From contig JANIIK010000565.1 of the NCBI GenBank assembly GCA_027704905.1, positions 204,501-268,500 of the forward strand: a DNA stretch of 64,000 bases, given 5' to 3'. The translations under genes and the position numbers were made by a program. Below, piece after piece: positions 1 through 11,412 of the stretch. Under the pieces are notes generated by a model. It worked only from the letters and a program-made list of their open reading frames with translations, searched no databases and had not been told where the DNA came from. The stretch is from Muraenolepis orangiensis (taxonomy: Eukaryota; Chordata; Actinopteri; Gadiformes; Muraenolepididae). Numbering within the stretch: the stretch's first letter is position 1; each line of letters starts with the position of its first letter.

Positions 1-134
1 CGAGAGAGAGAGACTTGTCTAATTTCCTTCCAGCTCTTTACAACATTGTAATTACTAAAATAAATTAAAAGGGGGATTAAAGAAAGAAGGCATCATCAAA
101 ATACAAACATTTTCCCATTCTTAACCCCGCATAC

Positions 135-3100
135 CAGCAGTGAGTTCCTTGGCAGGGCCGGTGTCCAGAGTCCCCGCCAGCATAGCGTTGACGTGGCAGA
201 TGGGGAAGTCATGCAGCGTGTCGTGGAAATGAGAGGGGAAACCGAAGCTCTTCAGGCCCGGCCGCACCGGGCCTTCCCCTGGGTACATTTGGACCACTGA
301 ACCGTAGCCTGGGTGAGGAGCATGAGAGGAAAGAAAAAAATAATTACTTTTGGACTCAAGGGGACAGAGAGGCACAACAGATGACACGACAGATGACAGT
401 CATTCCAAAGCACTTGCCCTGGGACACGTTATATTATATACACACAAATTAAGTAGTCTCTCTCTATGTGTACCTCCCATCCTCTCCATGACTGCTCCCA
501 GGACCAGGCCGGCGCACGTCTCGAACACCAGCACTTTGCTGCCGGCGTGGATGTTTCCGTGAGTCAGCATCTGAGCCAGTGTGTCGTACCTCAGGTGGCT
601 GTGAACACACACGTTCCACACCAAAGGAAAACCCTCGCATAAACCCAAGGGCGGACAAGCCATTATTATTATTTTTTATAAATACAGCGGCACAATTAAG
701 AGGCAAGCGCAGTTACCAGATCTTCCCTGGTTCCCGGCCGTGGTACATCATGGCCAGTATCCGGCAGGAGGGCTTGAGGACCGTGATGGTGCTTTCGTAC
801 CTGCAGAAAGACGCAAGAGCACGCTGCTATCTTTAGAATGACACGATTTCACTCTACCCTTTGTTCCCGTTTCGTTTGACACCACCCTTTTGCGTTCTTC
901 TGTGTTCCTTCTCGACGGTTCTTTACCCTGAGAGTGTTTTTTCACTTGTCCTTGAGGGCTTAGGGATGGGGGGGGGGGGGTTGTGGAGTGTGTGTGGTTG
1001 GCGTCTGGTTGTAGCAGCCTCACCTGGCCACAGTCAGACTGATTAGAGTCTGGTTGAAGCAGCCTCACCTGGCCACAGTCAGACTGATTAGAGTCTGGTT
1101 GAAGCAGCCTCACCTGGCCACAGTCAGACTGATTAGAGTCTGGTTGAAGCAGCCTCACCTGGCCTCAGTCATACTGATAATACTCTGGTGGAAGCAGCCT
1201 CACCTGGCCCCAGTCAGACTGATTATAGTCTGGTGGAAGCAGCCTCACCTGGCCCCAGTCAGACTGATTAGACTGGTTGAAGGAGCCCTAAAGAGGCCAT
1301 TTTAAATGGTGTGTGGCAGCAGCGTCTGCTACGCTGTGGTATAATTATTATTATTATTATTACTATTATAATGTTGGTCTGTGCCAACATTACCCTTTGA
1401 GATTTAAGCCTTCTCACAGAGACAACATCGTAGGACACATGCAGGCACTGCTCATACAACTCATTATGGGTCTACTACTTTAATGGACCAGGGTACATGG
1501 TCTAATGGACCAGGGTACATGGTCTTATGGACCAGGGTACATGGTCTTATGGACCAGGTTACATGGTCTAATGGACATGGGTACATGGTCTAATGGACCA
1601 GGGTACATGGTCTTATGGACCAGGTTACATGGTCTTATGGACCAGGGTACATGGTCTAATGGACCAGGGTACATGGTCTAATAGACCAGGTTACATGGTC
1701 TAATGGACCAGGTTACATGGTCTTATGGACCAGGTTACATGGTCTAATGGACCAGGGTACATGGTCTAATGGACCAGGGTACATGGTCTAATGGACCAGG
1801 GTACATGGTCTTATGGACCAGGGTACATGGTCTTATGGACCAGGTTACATGGTCTTATGGACCAGGGTACATGGTCTAATGGACCAGGGTACATGGTCTT
1901 ATGGACCAGGTTACATGGTCTTATGGACCAGGGTACATGGTCTAATGGACCAGGTTACATGGTCTTATGGACCAGGGTACATGGTCTTATGGACCAGGGT
2001 ACACGGTCTAATGGACCAGGTTACACGGTCTTATGGACCAGGGTACACGGTCTAATGGACCAGGGTACACGGTCTTATGGACCAGGGTACACGGTCTAAA
2101 GGACCAGGTTACACGGTCTTATGGACCAGGGTACACGGTCTTATGGACCAGGGTACACGGTCTAATGGACCAGGTTACATGGTCTTATGGACCAGGGTAC
2201 ATGGTCTTATGGACCAGGTTACATGGTCTTATGGACCAGGTTACATGGTCTTATGGACCAGGGTACATGGTCTAATGGACCAGGTTACATGGTCTTATGG
2301 ACCAGGGTACATGGTCTTATGGACCAGGGTACATGGTCTAATGGACCAGGTTACATGGTCTTATGGACCAGGGTACATGGTCTAATGGACCAGGTTACAT
2401 GGTCTTATGGACCAGGTTACATGGTCTAATGGACCAGGTTACATGGTCTTATGGACCAGGGTACATGGTCTAATGGACCAGGGTACACGGTCTTATGGAC
2501 CAGGGTACACGGTCTAATGGACCAGGTTACACGGTCTTATGGACCAGGGTACATGGTCTAATGGACCAGGTTACATGGTCTTATGGACCAGGGTACATGG
2601 TCTTATGGACCAGGGTACATGGTCTAATGGACCAGGTGACATGGTCTTATGGACCAGGTGACATGGTCTTGGCAGGTAGGTCTATGGACCAGGGTACATG
2701 GTCTTATGGTGCACTACATCTTACAAACGTGCCCTGGTACATAAAAACAGCGGACCCCTAATGAGGGTTATGAGTGACACCCGTGTTACTCTGACCGCGC
2801 CCCTCGGCGGTCCACACCACAGGATTGTCGCTACGATATGCCTCCCATTATTTTTTTTTGTTTGAGACTCATCAGGCTAAAATATTGTGTAGCATCAAGT
2901 AAGAAACTACACCCGGACCATTCTGGTGCTGCGACAGACATAAATAAAATCCACCCAATGACAGGAAGAGGATGTGACTTCGCCTTGTGATTAGTATGTG
3001 ATCAAGTGCAATGTGAATACAATGTAATTCCAGTTCTGTGGCACCAACCACCAAGGAATTTCTAAAAGCACATACTTCTTCTTCTTCTTCTTGATGTACT

Positions 3101-4695
3101 TCTGCTGCGAAAACTCGGTCTTGTCCCTGAAGGTGGCGCTGTTTTCAATGAGCTGCTGGACGATATCCTGCAGCGTACACACGGCCCCGTCAGTCGAGGC
3201 CTCCCCTTCCCCATCAAAAGACTTGATTTCTTCATTTCATGTACTCCCATGGCGAGTACACCCCCTTCTGATTTCATTGTTCGCATGACACGCTACAAAA
3301 AGCTTCTGTGTACCTGTCCCTTCAGCCCTTGCTCTTTCAGGGTCTCGATGTCGTCCCTGGTGAGTTTCTGAGACTTCCCGTCGTCCAGTATGTTCCTGTT
3401 GTCGGCGCCCGCCTCTTTAGCATCTGGTAGCACAGAGATACACAGACACAATGTTGAGTCTTGGTGAAACTAAACAAAGACGAAAACAAAGGATGTTGGC
3501 GGTTTATATGTTCACAGAATATAAATATTACAGTTGAATATTACAATTTGATGAATGGCCAGATAAGTTAGATGAACGGAGAATTGATTTCCACTGACAG
3601 TAGACTTAAGTGTTTAATAAACTGTGTGTGTGTGTGTCTTTTCCCAATATTGTATTATGTAAATGTAAATGTAAATGTAAATGTATTAATTTAACAATGC
3701 ACTAACTCATGTATTAGCAGAGGTAAACAACTGTACCAAAACAGCTGGACTACCTGCACTAAACTACACACTTAAACTTAATACTGTAATACTGTTTATA
3801 CTGATACATTCATTGAGATTTATTCTGCGACAGTTTACGTTCACGTTTTTCTTCCATGACTTTTTTTTAACCTTTTGAGCACATCTTCGGAGCTGGCTAT
3901 AACATTTCACTGTACATTGTATCTTATACGAGTGTCGAATAAACCTGATCTGATCTGAAATCTACATGAAAGGAATTCAGCTCATTACTGTACTTTTACC
4001 CGAACTGATTGTATTTTTACCTGAGCACTGGTTCAGTTCTTGGAGACTAGTTAGGAATGACATGCACTTTTGACTTCTGGTGACGAGTTGTTCTCACCTT
4101 CCTTTCGCTTCCAAGCGACTGCAAAATGACTGTAATGTCATGTACATAATCATAACACGTCACTAATCGATACTGCAGCGGCTAGATAATAACATTGATC
4201 AGGCTTGAAGCAGCCAGTACCTGCAGGGTCCTCTGTGGTCCTGGCCCTCTGAGGCTCCAGGTGCCCCCCCCCCACCACCTCGAACGCCGTGCCGTACAGC
4301 CGCCCAACAGCCCAGTCCAACAGGATCCACTGCTTCTCAAACGACACCTTCCTGCTCAACGGAGAGGGACACACGTTGTGACGTGAAGAATACGAGGAGG
4401 GAGAAATCAGAGCACACAATTGACCAACTAATAGTCAAATAAAAGCAGGTTGCACTAGTACAGTGTGGCCGTTATGTGGCTGTAGGGATCAGACCTCGAT
4501 CAAACGCTCATGTCATAGCTTGCAGAAATAACACAGCTGGAGAACACATGTGGTTTGTTGATTAAGACAGAGCTTCCCAACTTACTTTTTAGTTTGAACT
4601 TGAACGGATTTAAATATGTCCCCTCGTTTTAACACAACATAGTCCCCCTCTTTGATGATGTACGCAGAATCATCGTCCACCATACTCTCGGCCAT
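135..4695 (-). CDS. trmt6: trmt6, tRNA (adenine-58-N1) methyltransferase non-catalytic subunit, 5' seven exons (partial)
   Basis: TRMT6 pairs with the catalytic TRMT61A to make N1-methyladenosine at position 58 of tRNA; it mainly helps bind the tRNA. Exons, read by eye on the minus strand with GT/AG borders and consistent phase: 4586-4695, 4221-4351, 3314-3423, 3076-3167, 717-800, 474-598, 135-308. The first begins at the ATG ending at 4695 (MAESMVDDDSAYIIKEGDYV). Family landmarks in order are FEKQW and YGTAFEV in exon 2, DDGKSQKLT in exon 3, VQQLIENS and a lysine run in exon 4, REPGKI in exon 5, RYDTLAQMLT and ETCAGLVLGA in exon 6, and GPVRPGLKSFGFP in exon 7. These agree with my memory of the vertebrate protein (about 500 residues), of which about 275 are here. 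The remaining exons lie beyond the left edge. No break is visible, so this appears to be a working host gene. Confidence 0.93.
1006..1280. repeat. 45-bp minisatellite in trmt6 intron 4
   Basis: About six tandem copies of a 45-bp unit containing AGCAGCCTCACCTGGCC and CAGTCAGACTGATTA. The copies differ by point changes. It lies in the long intron between the exons at 717-800 and 3076-3167. Open frames through it are by-products of the repeat. Confidence 0.93.
1339..1373. repeat. (TTA)n microsatellite
   Basis: Short run of TTA/ATT trinucleotides in trmt6 intron 4. Confidence 0.85.
1477..2708. repeat. 22-bp minisatellite, about 56 copies, in trmt6 intron 4
   Basis: Direct head-to-tail copies of a 22-bp unit with core ATGGACCAGGGTACATGGTC. 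Variants switch GGGTAC/GGTTAC and CATGG/CACGG, and CACGG variants cluster at about 2000-2170 and 2480-2540. Each unit carries short inverted arms, GACCA and TGGTC. The unit contributes the many overlapping 80-100-codon frames here; they are not genes. Units adjoin directly with no unique spacers, so this is not a CRISPR array. Confidence 0.96.
3640..3960 (+). repeat. Hexamer run and retroposon-like 3' tail in trmt6 intron 2
   Basis: A (GTAAAT)n run at about 3657-3684 is followed by unique-looking DNA. Then comes a sequence ending near 3957 in a polyadenylation-like AATAAA and a repeated CTGATCTGATCTG tail, as in fish LINE-derived 3' ends. No coding part was seen, and family assignment is not possible by eye. 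Confidence 0.45.
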
Positions 4696-4898
4696 AATAA
4701 CAAAGGCAAACTAACGATTCGCCAGTAAGCGTGTCTAGTTAGTACACACTGTTACAAAAAGGCACAACTTCAATGGTACTGCTTACGGCCCCCGTCCCCC
4801 AAAAAGAGAAACTCTAAAGCGAAAGTTTCAATGAACAGTTTCCACGTGTTAGCTTGTGTTTCCGTAGCTGTGTGCAGGGCGACTAATCGACAGCAGAT
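4696..4898. other. trmt6 upstream region, no feature recognised
   Basis: This is the 5' flank of trmt6, with no clear TATA or CpG-dense promoter visible. A candidate transcription start cannot be placed. It ends where repeat-like GAACGAG sequence begins. Confidence 0.4.
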
Positions 4899-5099
4899 CA
4901 GTAGTGGTGTGTCGTTTGTGAACGAGCGAGTCTTAACGAACGGGTCTTTTCAGTGAACGAGAACAATTCGTTCATTCCCATATTCCATCTCGTTCGTTAG
5001 TTCACTTCGTTGTTTTTTTCAAATGATTGGTTTCGCAGAGACTGATTAAAGTGCCTCGCGGCCAGGATCGCTCCGCGGCGGAGTGATTCGACTGTGAGT

Positions 5100-5906
5100 T
5101 AGTGATGTGTCGGTCGCGAACTACGACGGGAGCCGGCTCGCACCCGCGAACGAGCCGTTATTGATTTGTTACGCGTACATGCAGTGACTGAATGTCACGC
5201 GAATGTCACGCGCATCACGTGAGGATAGATAAGGAGGAGGGGGGGCGCGTGCTCAGTGCTGGTTGCTAACAGAGGGAGAGGAGAACACACGGGGAAGTGT
5301 CAGTTTGCGTCGCGCATATAAGATGAGTGAAAGTAGGAAAAGAAGCAGCACTTGGCTGCATTTTAACAATTGTGCTACCACAAAGGCAGAATGCAGAATT
5401 TGCAACATGAAGCTCTCATATAGAACAGGGTCCTTATACTGAAATAGAGCCCTGCTGTTTTGTTAGGGCTTTTTGTTTAAATACAAATGTCAAATATACA
5501 AAAATACAGTAGCTGTCCTTTTTTAAATGTCTATGCTTAAGTTGTTCTAGGTGTTGCTATCTGCTATGTGTAGCGTGGTTCTACAAGCAAGTCAGTGCAT
5601 TCATTGGGTGGTATCAGAGTTACAAGGGTCTGTAAATGCAATGAAAACAATTGGCCACAGCAAATCATTTATATTAATCTTTTGAAACTTTTGAATACTT
5701 CAGTACAAAGGATGTATTGAATAATCGAAGTGATATATGTGTACACATATAAATAATTAGTCAAAATAGGGCAACATTTGATTGAATTATAAAAGGTATA
5801 TGTGGTAAAATAGAAGAGCCGTTTGAGAGCCGAAAGAGCCGGCTCTTCTTGGTGAGCCGAGCCAAATGAGCCGGCTCACTCAAAAGAGCCGGAATTCCCA
5901 TCACTA
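5100..5906 (+). mobile_element. Non-autonomous hAT transposon with 8-bp target site duplication
   Basis: The termini are inverted, TAGTGATG at 5100 and CATCACTA ending at 5906. They are flanked by a perfect 8-bp direct repeat CTGTGAGT (5092-5099 and 5907-5914); 8-bp duplications are the hallmark of hAT transposition. The inner ends repeat GAGCCGGCTC-type words. Only the start of a BED-finger transposase survives, so the copy would need a transposase supplied in trans. Confidence 0.88.
5323..5442 (+). pseudogene. N-terminal stub of a hAT transposase (BED zinc finger)
   Basis: A 39-codon frame begins at ATG 5323 (MSESRKRSSTWLHF) and contains CRIC followed by NMKLSYRTGSLY. This is the first half of the BED finger seen in hAT transposases and ZBED proteins. 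It stops at a TGA before the histidines that would complete the zinc site. The rest of the transposase is absent from the 807-bp element. Function as a DNA-binding transposase is known for the family; this copy cannot encode it. Confidence 0.7.
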
Positions 5907-6129
5907 CTGTGAGTGGACTCGGAGCACTAGGGAGGGCTGGAGCCCAAAGAGTGAAATTAGGCTTTCTTATTGGTCGAGCTAGGCCTCTGAGTCATCGAGG
6001 AGGCGGGATAACTGTTCTGAATCCACCACTCTCGTTCGTCATCCCTTTAGGTGAACCAATCAACGAGACTCGTTCACTGAACGACCGACAAGAGACTCGT
6101 TCATTGGAGACTCGTTCAATGAATGAGTC

Positions 6130-6370
6130 TAATTGGTATAAAAACGGTAGAAATGTATGTATAATAATCGTAATTATAGGTGTATATATGTATACACACA
6201 GGTAAAATAGTATTCAACAGGTAGTGATCATGGGTATGCAATACCTTAATTTCCCTCGGGATAAATAAAGTCTCTTGAATATTGAATAAATTATATCAAC
6301 AGGATATATATATATATATACATATATACATATATACATATATATACAGTAGTGAGCAGTTATATTAACA
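6130..6370. repeat. Retroposon 3' region with AT/CATA microsatellite
   Basis: It shares blocks with 13,390-13,570 (ATTCAACAGGTAGTGA and GGGTATGCA words), so both derive from one dispersed family, probably Rex1-like 3' sequence. It has AATAAATAAAG near 6262 and a TATATACATA run at about 6303-6350. Confidence 0.5.
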
Positions 6371-6854
6371 GGATTATAATTGTTTTGTTATTGCATTTGC
6401 TGTTCTTTTAAAAACTAAATAAAACTGGCATTACTTGAATTTCTGTGGTGATTGGTGAAGTGCAAAAATTATTTAAATATTTTGAATATTTTTTTTAATA
6501 TTTATATTTTTTTAAGTGTTGTGCTTTGCTACATTTTCGGAAGAAACAAATCAACTAAATAATGAACATTTTCTCTCAAATCCAAGTCTGAACTTGGAGT
6601 GGGAACGGGAGTCGAGACAAGTCAGAGCCGAGAACAGAGTATGTGAGTCAGTGAACTGAACTGGTTCTTTACTCGTTCTTTACAAGTGAACTAGTTCTTT
6701 ACTAGTTCAGTTCACTGACAAACAAACCAGCTAGGTAGTAGGTAGGCCTACAATGTTGCAAGAAGACGTAGGCTATTTATAACAAAGACGCCGGTGTCAA
6801 CGTGTAATGTTATTTCGGCTAAGAGAGAACCATGGGCAGGTAAATAAAGATAGG
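6371..6854. other. AT-rich non-coding sequence
   Basis: Nothing gene-like was recognised. The right half contains the paired GAACTAGTTC-type words noted for the possible older hAT element. Confidence 0.4.
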
Positions 6855-6886
6855 TTAATATATATATCTATATAGATACATATACC

Positions 6887-6918
<32 letters not shown>

Positions 6919-7082
6919 AATAAATATATATATATATACATATATACATATATATACATATATATACATAAATATATATATACATAAATATATACATACA
7001 TAAATATATACATACATATATACATATATATACATATACACATATATATATATACACATATACATATACATATATATATGCC
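6855..7082. repeat. Long TATATA/TACATA microsatellite
   Basis: About 225 bases of alternating TA with CATA interruptions. Frames of isoleucine and tyrosine on the minus strand are artefacts of the repeat. Confidence 0.93.
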
Positions 7083-7214
7083 GTTTGAAATATTGTGGTG
7101 AGATTAATTTTGGCCACAAAAAGGTTGTAAGTGGAATTTTATTCTTGCCTCCTTCTGATAATATCGACATGGCAGCCGTTGATAGCCAGCCCTGCAAACC
7201 CAGCCGATGGACGA

Positions 7215-7520
7215 TGCGGTTAAAAATTAAAACAGATGTTCTGTCGTCCTCTGCTCTGCCTCTCGCTGTAATTTCATGTCCTCCCTCATCAGCTCTATGA
7301 ATTCTTCATCTCCCCCTCTCTTCCTTCTTGCTGGCTCTGGCTCCCTTTCCTCCTCCTCCTGGTCACCCACTGCTGAACTTGGCCCTTGTGTGTCCTCAGG
7401 GATGGAGGCAACCAGGACAGGGGGTGCAATGGAATTCCTCTATCTCAACACCTCATCCATGAGTCATCCAACGGCCAAGTTGCAGCAGTTTGTTTCCCAC
7501 TCACACCTTCTCCTGACCCT
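7215..7520 (-). pseudogene. Relic of a Myb/SANT-like DNA-binding protein gene
   Basis: Read on the minus strand, one frame gives MDEVLR, a stop (TAG), then APPVLVASIPED, an acidic EEEERE stretch, [18 protein letters not shown] and [10 protein letters not shown]. This order (a short DEVL helix end, PPVLV, an acidic tract, a basic patch, DEEFxxxMREDM) matches the C-terminal half of the Myb/SANT-like (MSANTD/Harbinger-accessory type) proteins common in fish genomes. The in-frame stop, and a shift just upstream, argue for a dead copy. The N-terminal SANT helices were not found nearby. Confidence 0.5.
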
Positions 7521-8466
7521 GGACATTTGCAATCCTAAGGCAGAGGAAATCACTCATGGCAGTTAACAACATCAGCAAAAGTGCTTTTATTAGCTTTCAT
7601 GATTAAAACAAACCAATATAATTTCACTTTACATGTACATACTTTTTTTTAGGTTGTCCCATTTTTTTTGGCCTGCATGGGCTTTACAAATGCCAACAGG
7701 TCCATTCTTTCCAGAATTGTCCTAATCACAAAAGGGAAGCACTTATCGATCATGTCAATACAGGGATGGAAACTGAGAAGATTGGAGAAGGTGACACAGC
7801 AGGAAAAATGGGCTATTGTTGCCTTTCTTCTATGCCACACTCGCTGAGAATTTTGCCCCAGTGAACAGGGCGTCACTTTCCCCCCTTTGTCTAATGAACT
7901 TTGTGGTAAGCTCCTTGCTCCCTTAAACAAAACGAAATGTTAAAAGTTAGTTTCGCTTCACATCACATCACCAAGCAAAAGCAGCTTCAATAGCAAAATA
8001 TGAGTTAACCATGTAATCAATCCCTACGTGTGTAACTGTACTGGACTTGTGATATAAAGTGATATTGAACTGTCTGAAAACAAAGAAAGGCTCACAACCT
8101 TTTCTAAATGTTTTCATCTTGGTCCATTTATGTCCGTATTATGAAGTATTATGAAGTATAGATTATCTATTAAATCAACAGAATCTCGGCAAGATATAAG
8201 GCAACCTCTGAAAGTCTGAAAATAACATTAAGGCTTGTAGAAACGTGATGACTCAGGGCAGTAAAGTAAAGTATTCCAAGTATTACTATTTAACAGAAAT
8301 GTGAGGTTTTAATGTATTGTTCTAATCACTTATATCGTAAGCTATTAGAGTGAAATGAAACCCAATACTTACATTTAAAAGCCACTTCTCCGGCGGCTTC
8401 AGTTTGCGATGCCATTGCAAATGAAACAAGCGCGAGTCTTCTTCCTCTTCCATCTTCATCTTATGT
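7521..8466. other. Unassigned region upstream of the Rex1 LINE
   Basis: No family was recognised. On the minus strand there is a 93-codon frame at 7649-7930 and a short frame at about 8390-8463 that begins MKMEEEEDSRLF and could be followed by a donor-like GTAAG. These might be remnants of the same gene as the Myb/SANT-like relic, but the link is not shown. Confidence 0.3.
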
Positions 8467-11412
8467 ATGGCGCCGTACGAGATGGCTGCCGTGTCGCGAG
8501 CTCCCGCACGACGACGCAGTTTTTTGTTATTTATTCTTTTTATTGCAACTTTTTTAGTTCAGGATGTTAGCAGCAAGTTCACTTATAACTTCTGCACACT
8601 TTGGGAGATCAGATCGACAGTCGCTCGCCGCCTACCGGAGTTTTTTCACTCTTTCGACTCGGACGTCCCGCCCGAAGTCACAGCTGGATTATCTCCGTCC
8701 ATTTTGGGCACGATTACGCGCAAGCGTCGCCGGAGGAAGCGAGGGAAGCGAGCCGGCGTGCTAGTCAGGCTGAGATGTCGATCCGATCGCCCCCCACTAC
8801 CCACCATTCTACTGGCTAATGTACAGTCTCTGGACAATAAGTTAAGCGAACTACAGGCTCGTATTCAATTCCACCGGGAAACTAGGGACAATTGCATTAT
8901 CTGCCTTACGGAGACATGGATGTCGGAGGGGGTTACCGACGCAGCTATCGAGCCGACGGGATTTTCCGTACACCGGGCGGACAGAACAAAGGCTCTCTCC
9001 GGTAAAGATCGCGGAGGGGGGGTATGTCTCATGATAAACAGATCTTGGTGCAACCAAAGTCATGTACATCCCCTCAAGTCTTTCTGTTCCCCGGACCTGG
9101 AGTACCTGATGCTTATGTGCCGTCCATACTGGCTACCTCGGGAGTTTACAGCGGTAACCGTGACCGCTGTTTACATTCCCCCACAAGCCAACACGGACAC
9201 AGCGCTGAAGGAACTGTACGGGGCTATCAGCGAACAGGAGTCGGCCCACCCCGAGGCTGCTCTCATCGTAGCGGGGGACTTCAACAAGGCGAACCTGAAG
9301 AAGGTTCTCCCGAAGTTCTACCAACACATAAAGAGCAACACACGGGGCGAGCGGATCCTCGACCACTGCTACACTCCCTTCCGTGATGGCTACAAGGCCC
9401 TCCTCCGCCCACCGTTCGGCAAATCAGATCACCGCTCTATCCAGCTGCTCCCCGCCTATAGGCAGAGACTGAAGCAGCAACCGATCGCTGTGAGGGAGGT
9501 CCAATGCTGGTCGGACCAATCAGATTCTACGCTGCAGGATTGTTTTGATCACGCTGACTGGCACATGTTCCGCGTTGCCTCGGACAATAACATCAACGAG
9601 TACGCGTCGTCGGTCACCGGGTTCATCAAGAAGTGCATAGATGACGTTGTTCCGACCAAGTCGGTTCGGATATATCCCAACCAGAAACCGTGGATTAACG
9701 GCGATGTTCGCGCTGCCCTACATGCGCGTAACGCCGCCTTTGGTTCCGGGAATACGGAGGAATATACGAGAGCCCGTTACGACCTCCGTAAGACCATCGT
9801 CACTGCCAAGCGGGAGTATAAGGACAGAGTGGAAGATAAATTCAAGAAACACGATGCGAGGGGTATGTGGCAGGGGCTGCAGAATATAACGAACTTCAGA
9901 GGGAGAACCAGTTGTGTAGAGAACTCCTCTACCTCCCTCCCAGGAGAGCTAAATACATTTTTTGCTCGGTTCGACGTAAACGGCAGCCCGCCGAAGCCAG
10001 CACCGACTGGGGAGACCAGCCAGCTGCGCATCTCGGAGGCGGATGTGCGCCGCACCTTTAAGCGGCTGAACATCCGTAAGGCGGCAGGCCCCGACGACAT
10101 CCCGGGCCGCGTCCTCAGAGCATGCGCAGACCAGTTGGCAGGAGTCTTTGCAGACATCTTCAACCTCTCCCTGTCCCAGGCTGTTGTCCCCGCGGTCTTC
10201 AAGATATCCACCATCGTGCCTGTCCCTAAACAAACCAAGGTAACATGCCTGAATGACTACAGACCTGTGGCCCTCACCTCGATCGTTAGCAAATGCTTCG
10301 AGAGGTTGGTCAAGGACTTTATTTGCTCCGTGTTACCTACCACGCTGGACCCATGGCAATTTGCATATCGTCAAAATAGATCCACGGACGACGCAATTGC
10401 CATGGCCCTCCACACTGCCCTTTCCCACTTGGAGGGGAAGAACTGTTATGTGCGAATGCTGTTTGTGGACTACAGCTCAGCATTCAACACAATAGTTCCT
10501 GCCAAGCTCGACACCAAGCTGAGAGGTCTAGGCGTACCCCCATCCATGTGCAGCTGGATACTGAACCTCCTGTCGGACCGCCGCCAGGTGGTGAGGATGG
10601 GCAGCACCACATCAGAGCCACTGACCCTCAACACGGGAGCCCCCCAGGGATGCGTGCTGAGCCCTCTCCTCTACTCCCTCTACACCCACGACTGCATGGC
10701 TATGCACAGCTCCAACGTCATCGTCAAGTTTGCTGACGACACGACAGTGATGGGCCTGATCGCCGGCGACGACGAGACAGCCTACAGGGAGGAGGTCGGA
10801 TCGCTGGAGCAGTGGTGCCAGGAGAACAGCCTCGCCCTCAACGTCAAGAAGACCAAGGAGCTGATCGTGGACTTCAGGAGGCAGAGGGGAGAGCACAGCC
10901 CTATCTCCATCGACGGCGTTGCAGTAGAGAGGGTCAGCAGCTTCAAGTTCCTCGGCGTGCACATCTCCGAGGACCTCACATGGTCCACGCACACCACACA
11001 CGTGGTGAAAAAGGCCCAACAACGCCTGTATTTTCTCAGGCGTCTGAAGAAATTCAGCATGGGCCCCCGCATCCTGAGAACATTCTACAACGGCACCATC
11101 GAGAGTGTTCTGACAGGGTGTATCACCGCCTGGTACGGGAACTGCACGGCACTCGAGCGCAGAGCGCTTCAAAGGGTGGTGCGGACGGCCCAGTATATCG
11201 TTGGAGGTGAGCTCCCCTCCCTCCTGGACATTTACAACCAGCGGTGCGTGGCCAAGGCCAAAAGAATTATAAAAGACATTGCCCACCCCAGCCACGAACT
11301 TTACTCACTATTACCGTCAGGCAGGCGATACCGCAGTATCAAGTGTCGTACAAATAGGCTTAGAGATAGCTTCCACAGTCAGGCCATCAGGCTGCTGAAC
11401 AAGGGCGTATAA
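8467..11412 (+). CDS. Rex1-type LINE endonuclease-reverse transcriptase, 981 aa
   Basis: It cuts target DNA and reverse-transcribes the LINE RNA onto the nick. The apurinic-type endonuclease spans about residues 113-330: ANVQSLDNK at about 117, LTETW 147-151, GDFN 270-273, and DH at 321-322. The reverse transcriptase lies at about 535-800: KAAGPDDIPG, NDYRPVALTS, FVDYSSAFNT (about 666), GAPQGCVLSPLLY (about 724), FADD 755-758. A C-terminal region follows. No stop or frameshift interrupts the frame, and all expected catalytic motifs are present. The first about 100 residues are hydrophobic then basic, so the exact start is uncertain. It is a recent insertion by the look of its open frame, unrelated to the telomeric elements further right. 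Confidence 0.9.
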   Translation: MAPYEMAAVSRAPARRRSFLLFILFIATFLVQDVSSKFTYNFCTLWEIRSTVARRLPEFFHSFDSDVPPEVTAGLSPSILGTITRKRRRRKRGKRAGVLVRLRCRSDRPPLPTILLANVQSLDNKLSELQARIQFHRETRDNCIICLTETWMSEGVTDAAIEPTGFSVHRADRTKALSGKDRGGGVCLMINRSWCNQSHVHPLKSFCSPDLEYLMLMCRPYWLPREFTAVTVTAVYIPPQANTDTALKELYGAISEQESAHPEAALIVAGDFNKANLKKVLPKFYQHIKSNTRGERILDHCYTPFRDGYKALLRPPFGKSDHRSIQLLPAYRQRLKQQPIAVREVQCWSDQSDSTLQDCFDHADWHMFRVASDNNINEYASSVTGFIKKCIDDVVPTKSVRIYPNQKPWINGDVRAALHARNAAFGSGNTEEYTRARYDLRKTIVTAKREYKDRVEDKFKKHDARGMWQGLQNITNFRGRTSCVENSSTSLPGELNTFFARFDVNGSPPKPAPTGETSQLRISEADVRRTFKRLNIRKAAGPDDIPGRVLRACADQLAGVFADIFNLSLSQAVVPAVFKISTIVPVPKQTKVTCLNDYRPVALTSIVSKCFERLVKDFICSVLPTTLDPWQFAYRQNRSTDDAIAMALHTALSHLEGKNCYVRMLFVDYSSAFNTIVPAKLDTKLRGLGVPPSMCSWILNLLSDRRQVVRMGSTTSEPLTLNTGAPQGCVLSPLLYSLYTHDCMAMHSSNVIVKFADDTTVMGLIAGDDETAYREEVGSLEQWCQENSLALNVKKTKELIVDFRRQRGEHSPISIDGVAVERVSSFKFLGVHISEDLTWSTHTTHVVKKAQQRLYFLRRLKKFSMGPRILRTFYNGTIESVLTGCITAWYGNCTALERRALQRVVRTAQYIVGGELPSLLDIYNQRCVAKAKRIIKDIAHPSHELYSLLPSGRRYRSIKCRTNRLRDSFHSQAIRLLNKGV

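Larger units (their letters stand above)
4899..6725. mobile_element. Possible older hAT-like element surrounding the nested hAT
   Basis: Around the well-defined hAT insertion the DNA is rich in GAACGAG/CTCGTTC-type words in both orientations (about 4918-5000, 6055-6125, 6640-6720). The left side starts near CAGTAGTGGTG at about 4902. The right side ends in a GTTCACTGACAAAC-like block near 6720. Matching termini and a target duplication could not be defined, so extent and class are tentative. It also holds a retroposon-like stretch at 6130-6300. Confidence 0.3.

Noticed and set aside
1477..2708. Regular short repeats resembling a CRISPR array
   Set aside because: Units are directly adjacent with no unique spacers, lie in a vertebrate intron, and vary as an ordinary minisatellite.
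1791..2761. Overlapping 80-102-codon frames with MDQGTWSYGPGY repeats
   Set aside because: They are translations of the 22-bp minisatellite in different phases; no codon bias or start context, and the region is intronic.
4899..6725. A firmly delimited outer hAT element
   Set aside because: Related words are visible on both sides of the nested hAT, but I could not pair the termini or find a target duplication, so it is kept only as a low-confidence feature.
8467..11412. Long minus-strand frames at 9777-10,238 and 10,612-11,295
   Set aside because: They are shadows of the Rex1 LINE coding frame, with no recognisable motifs.
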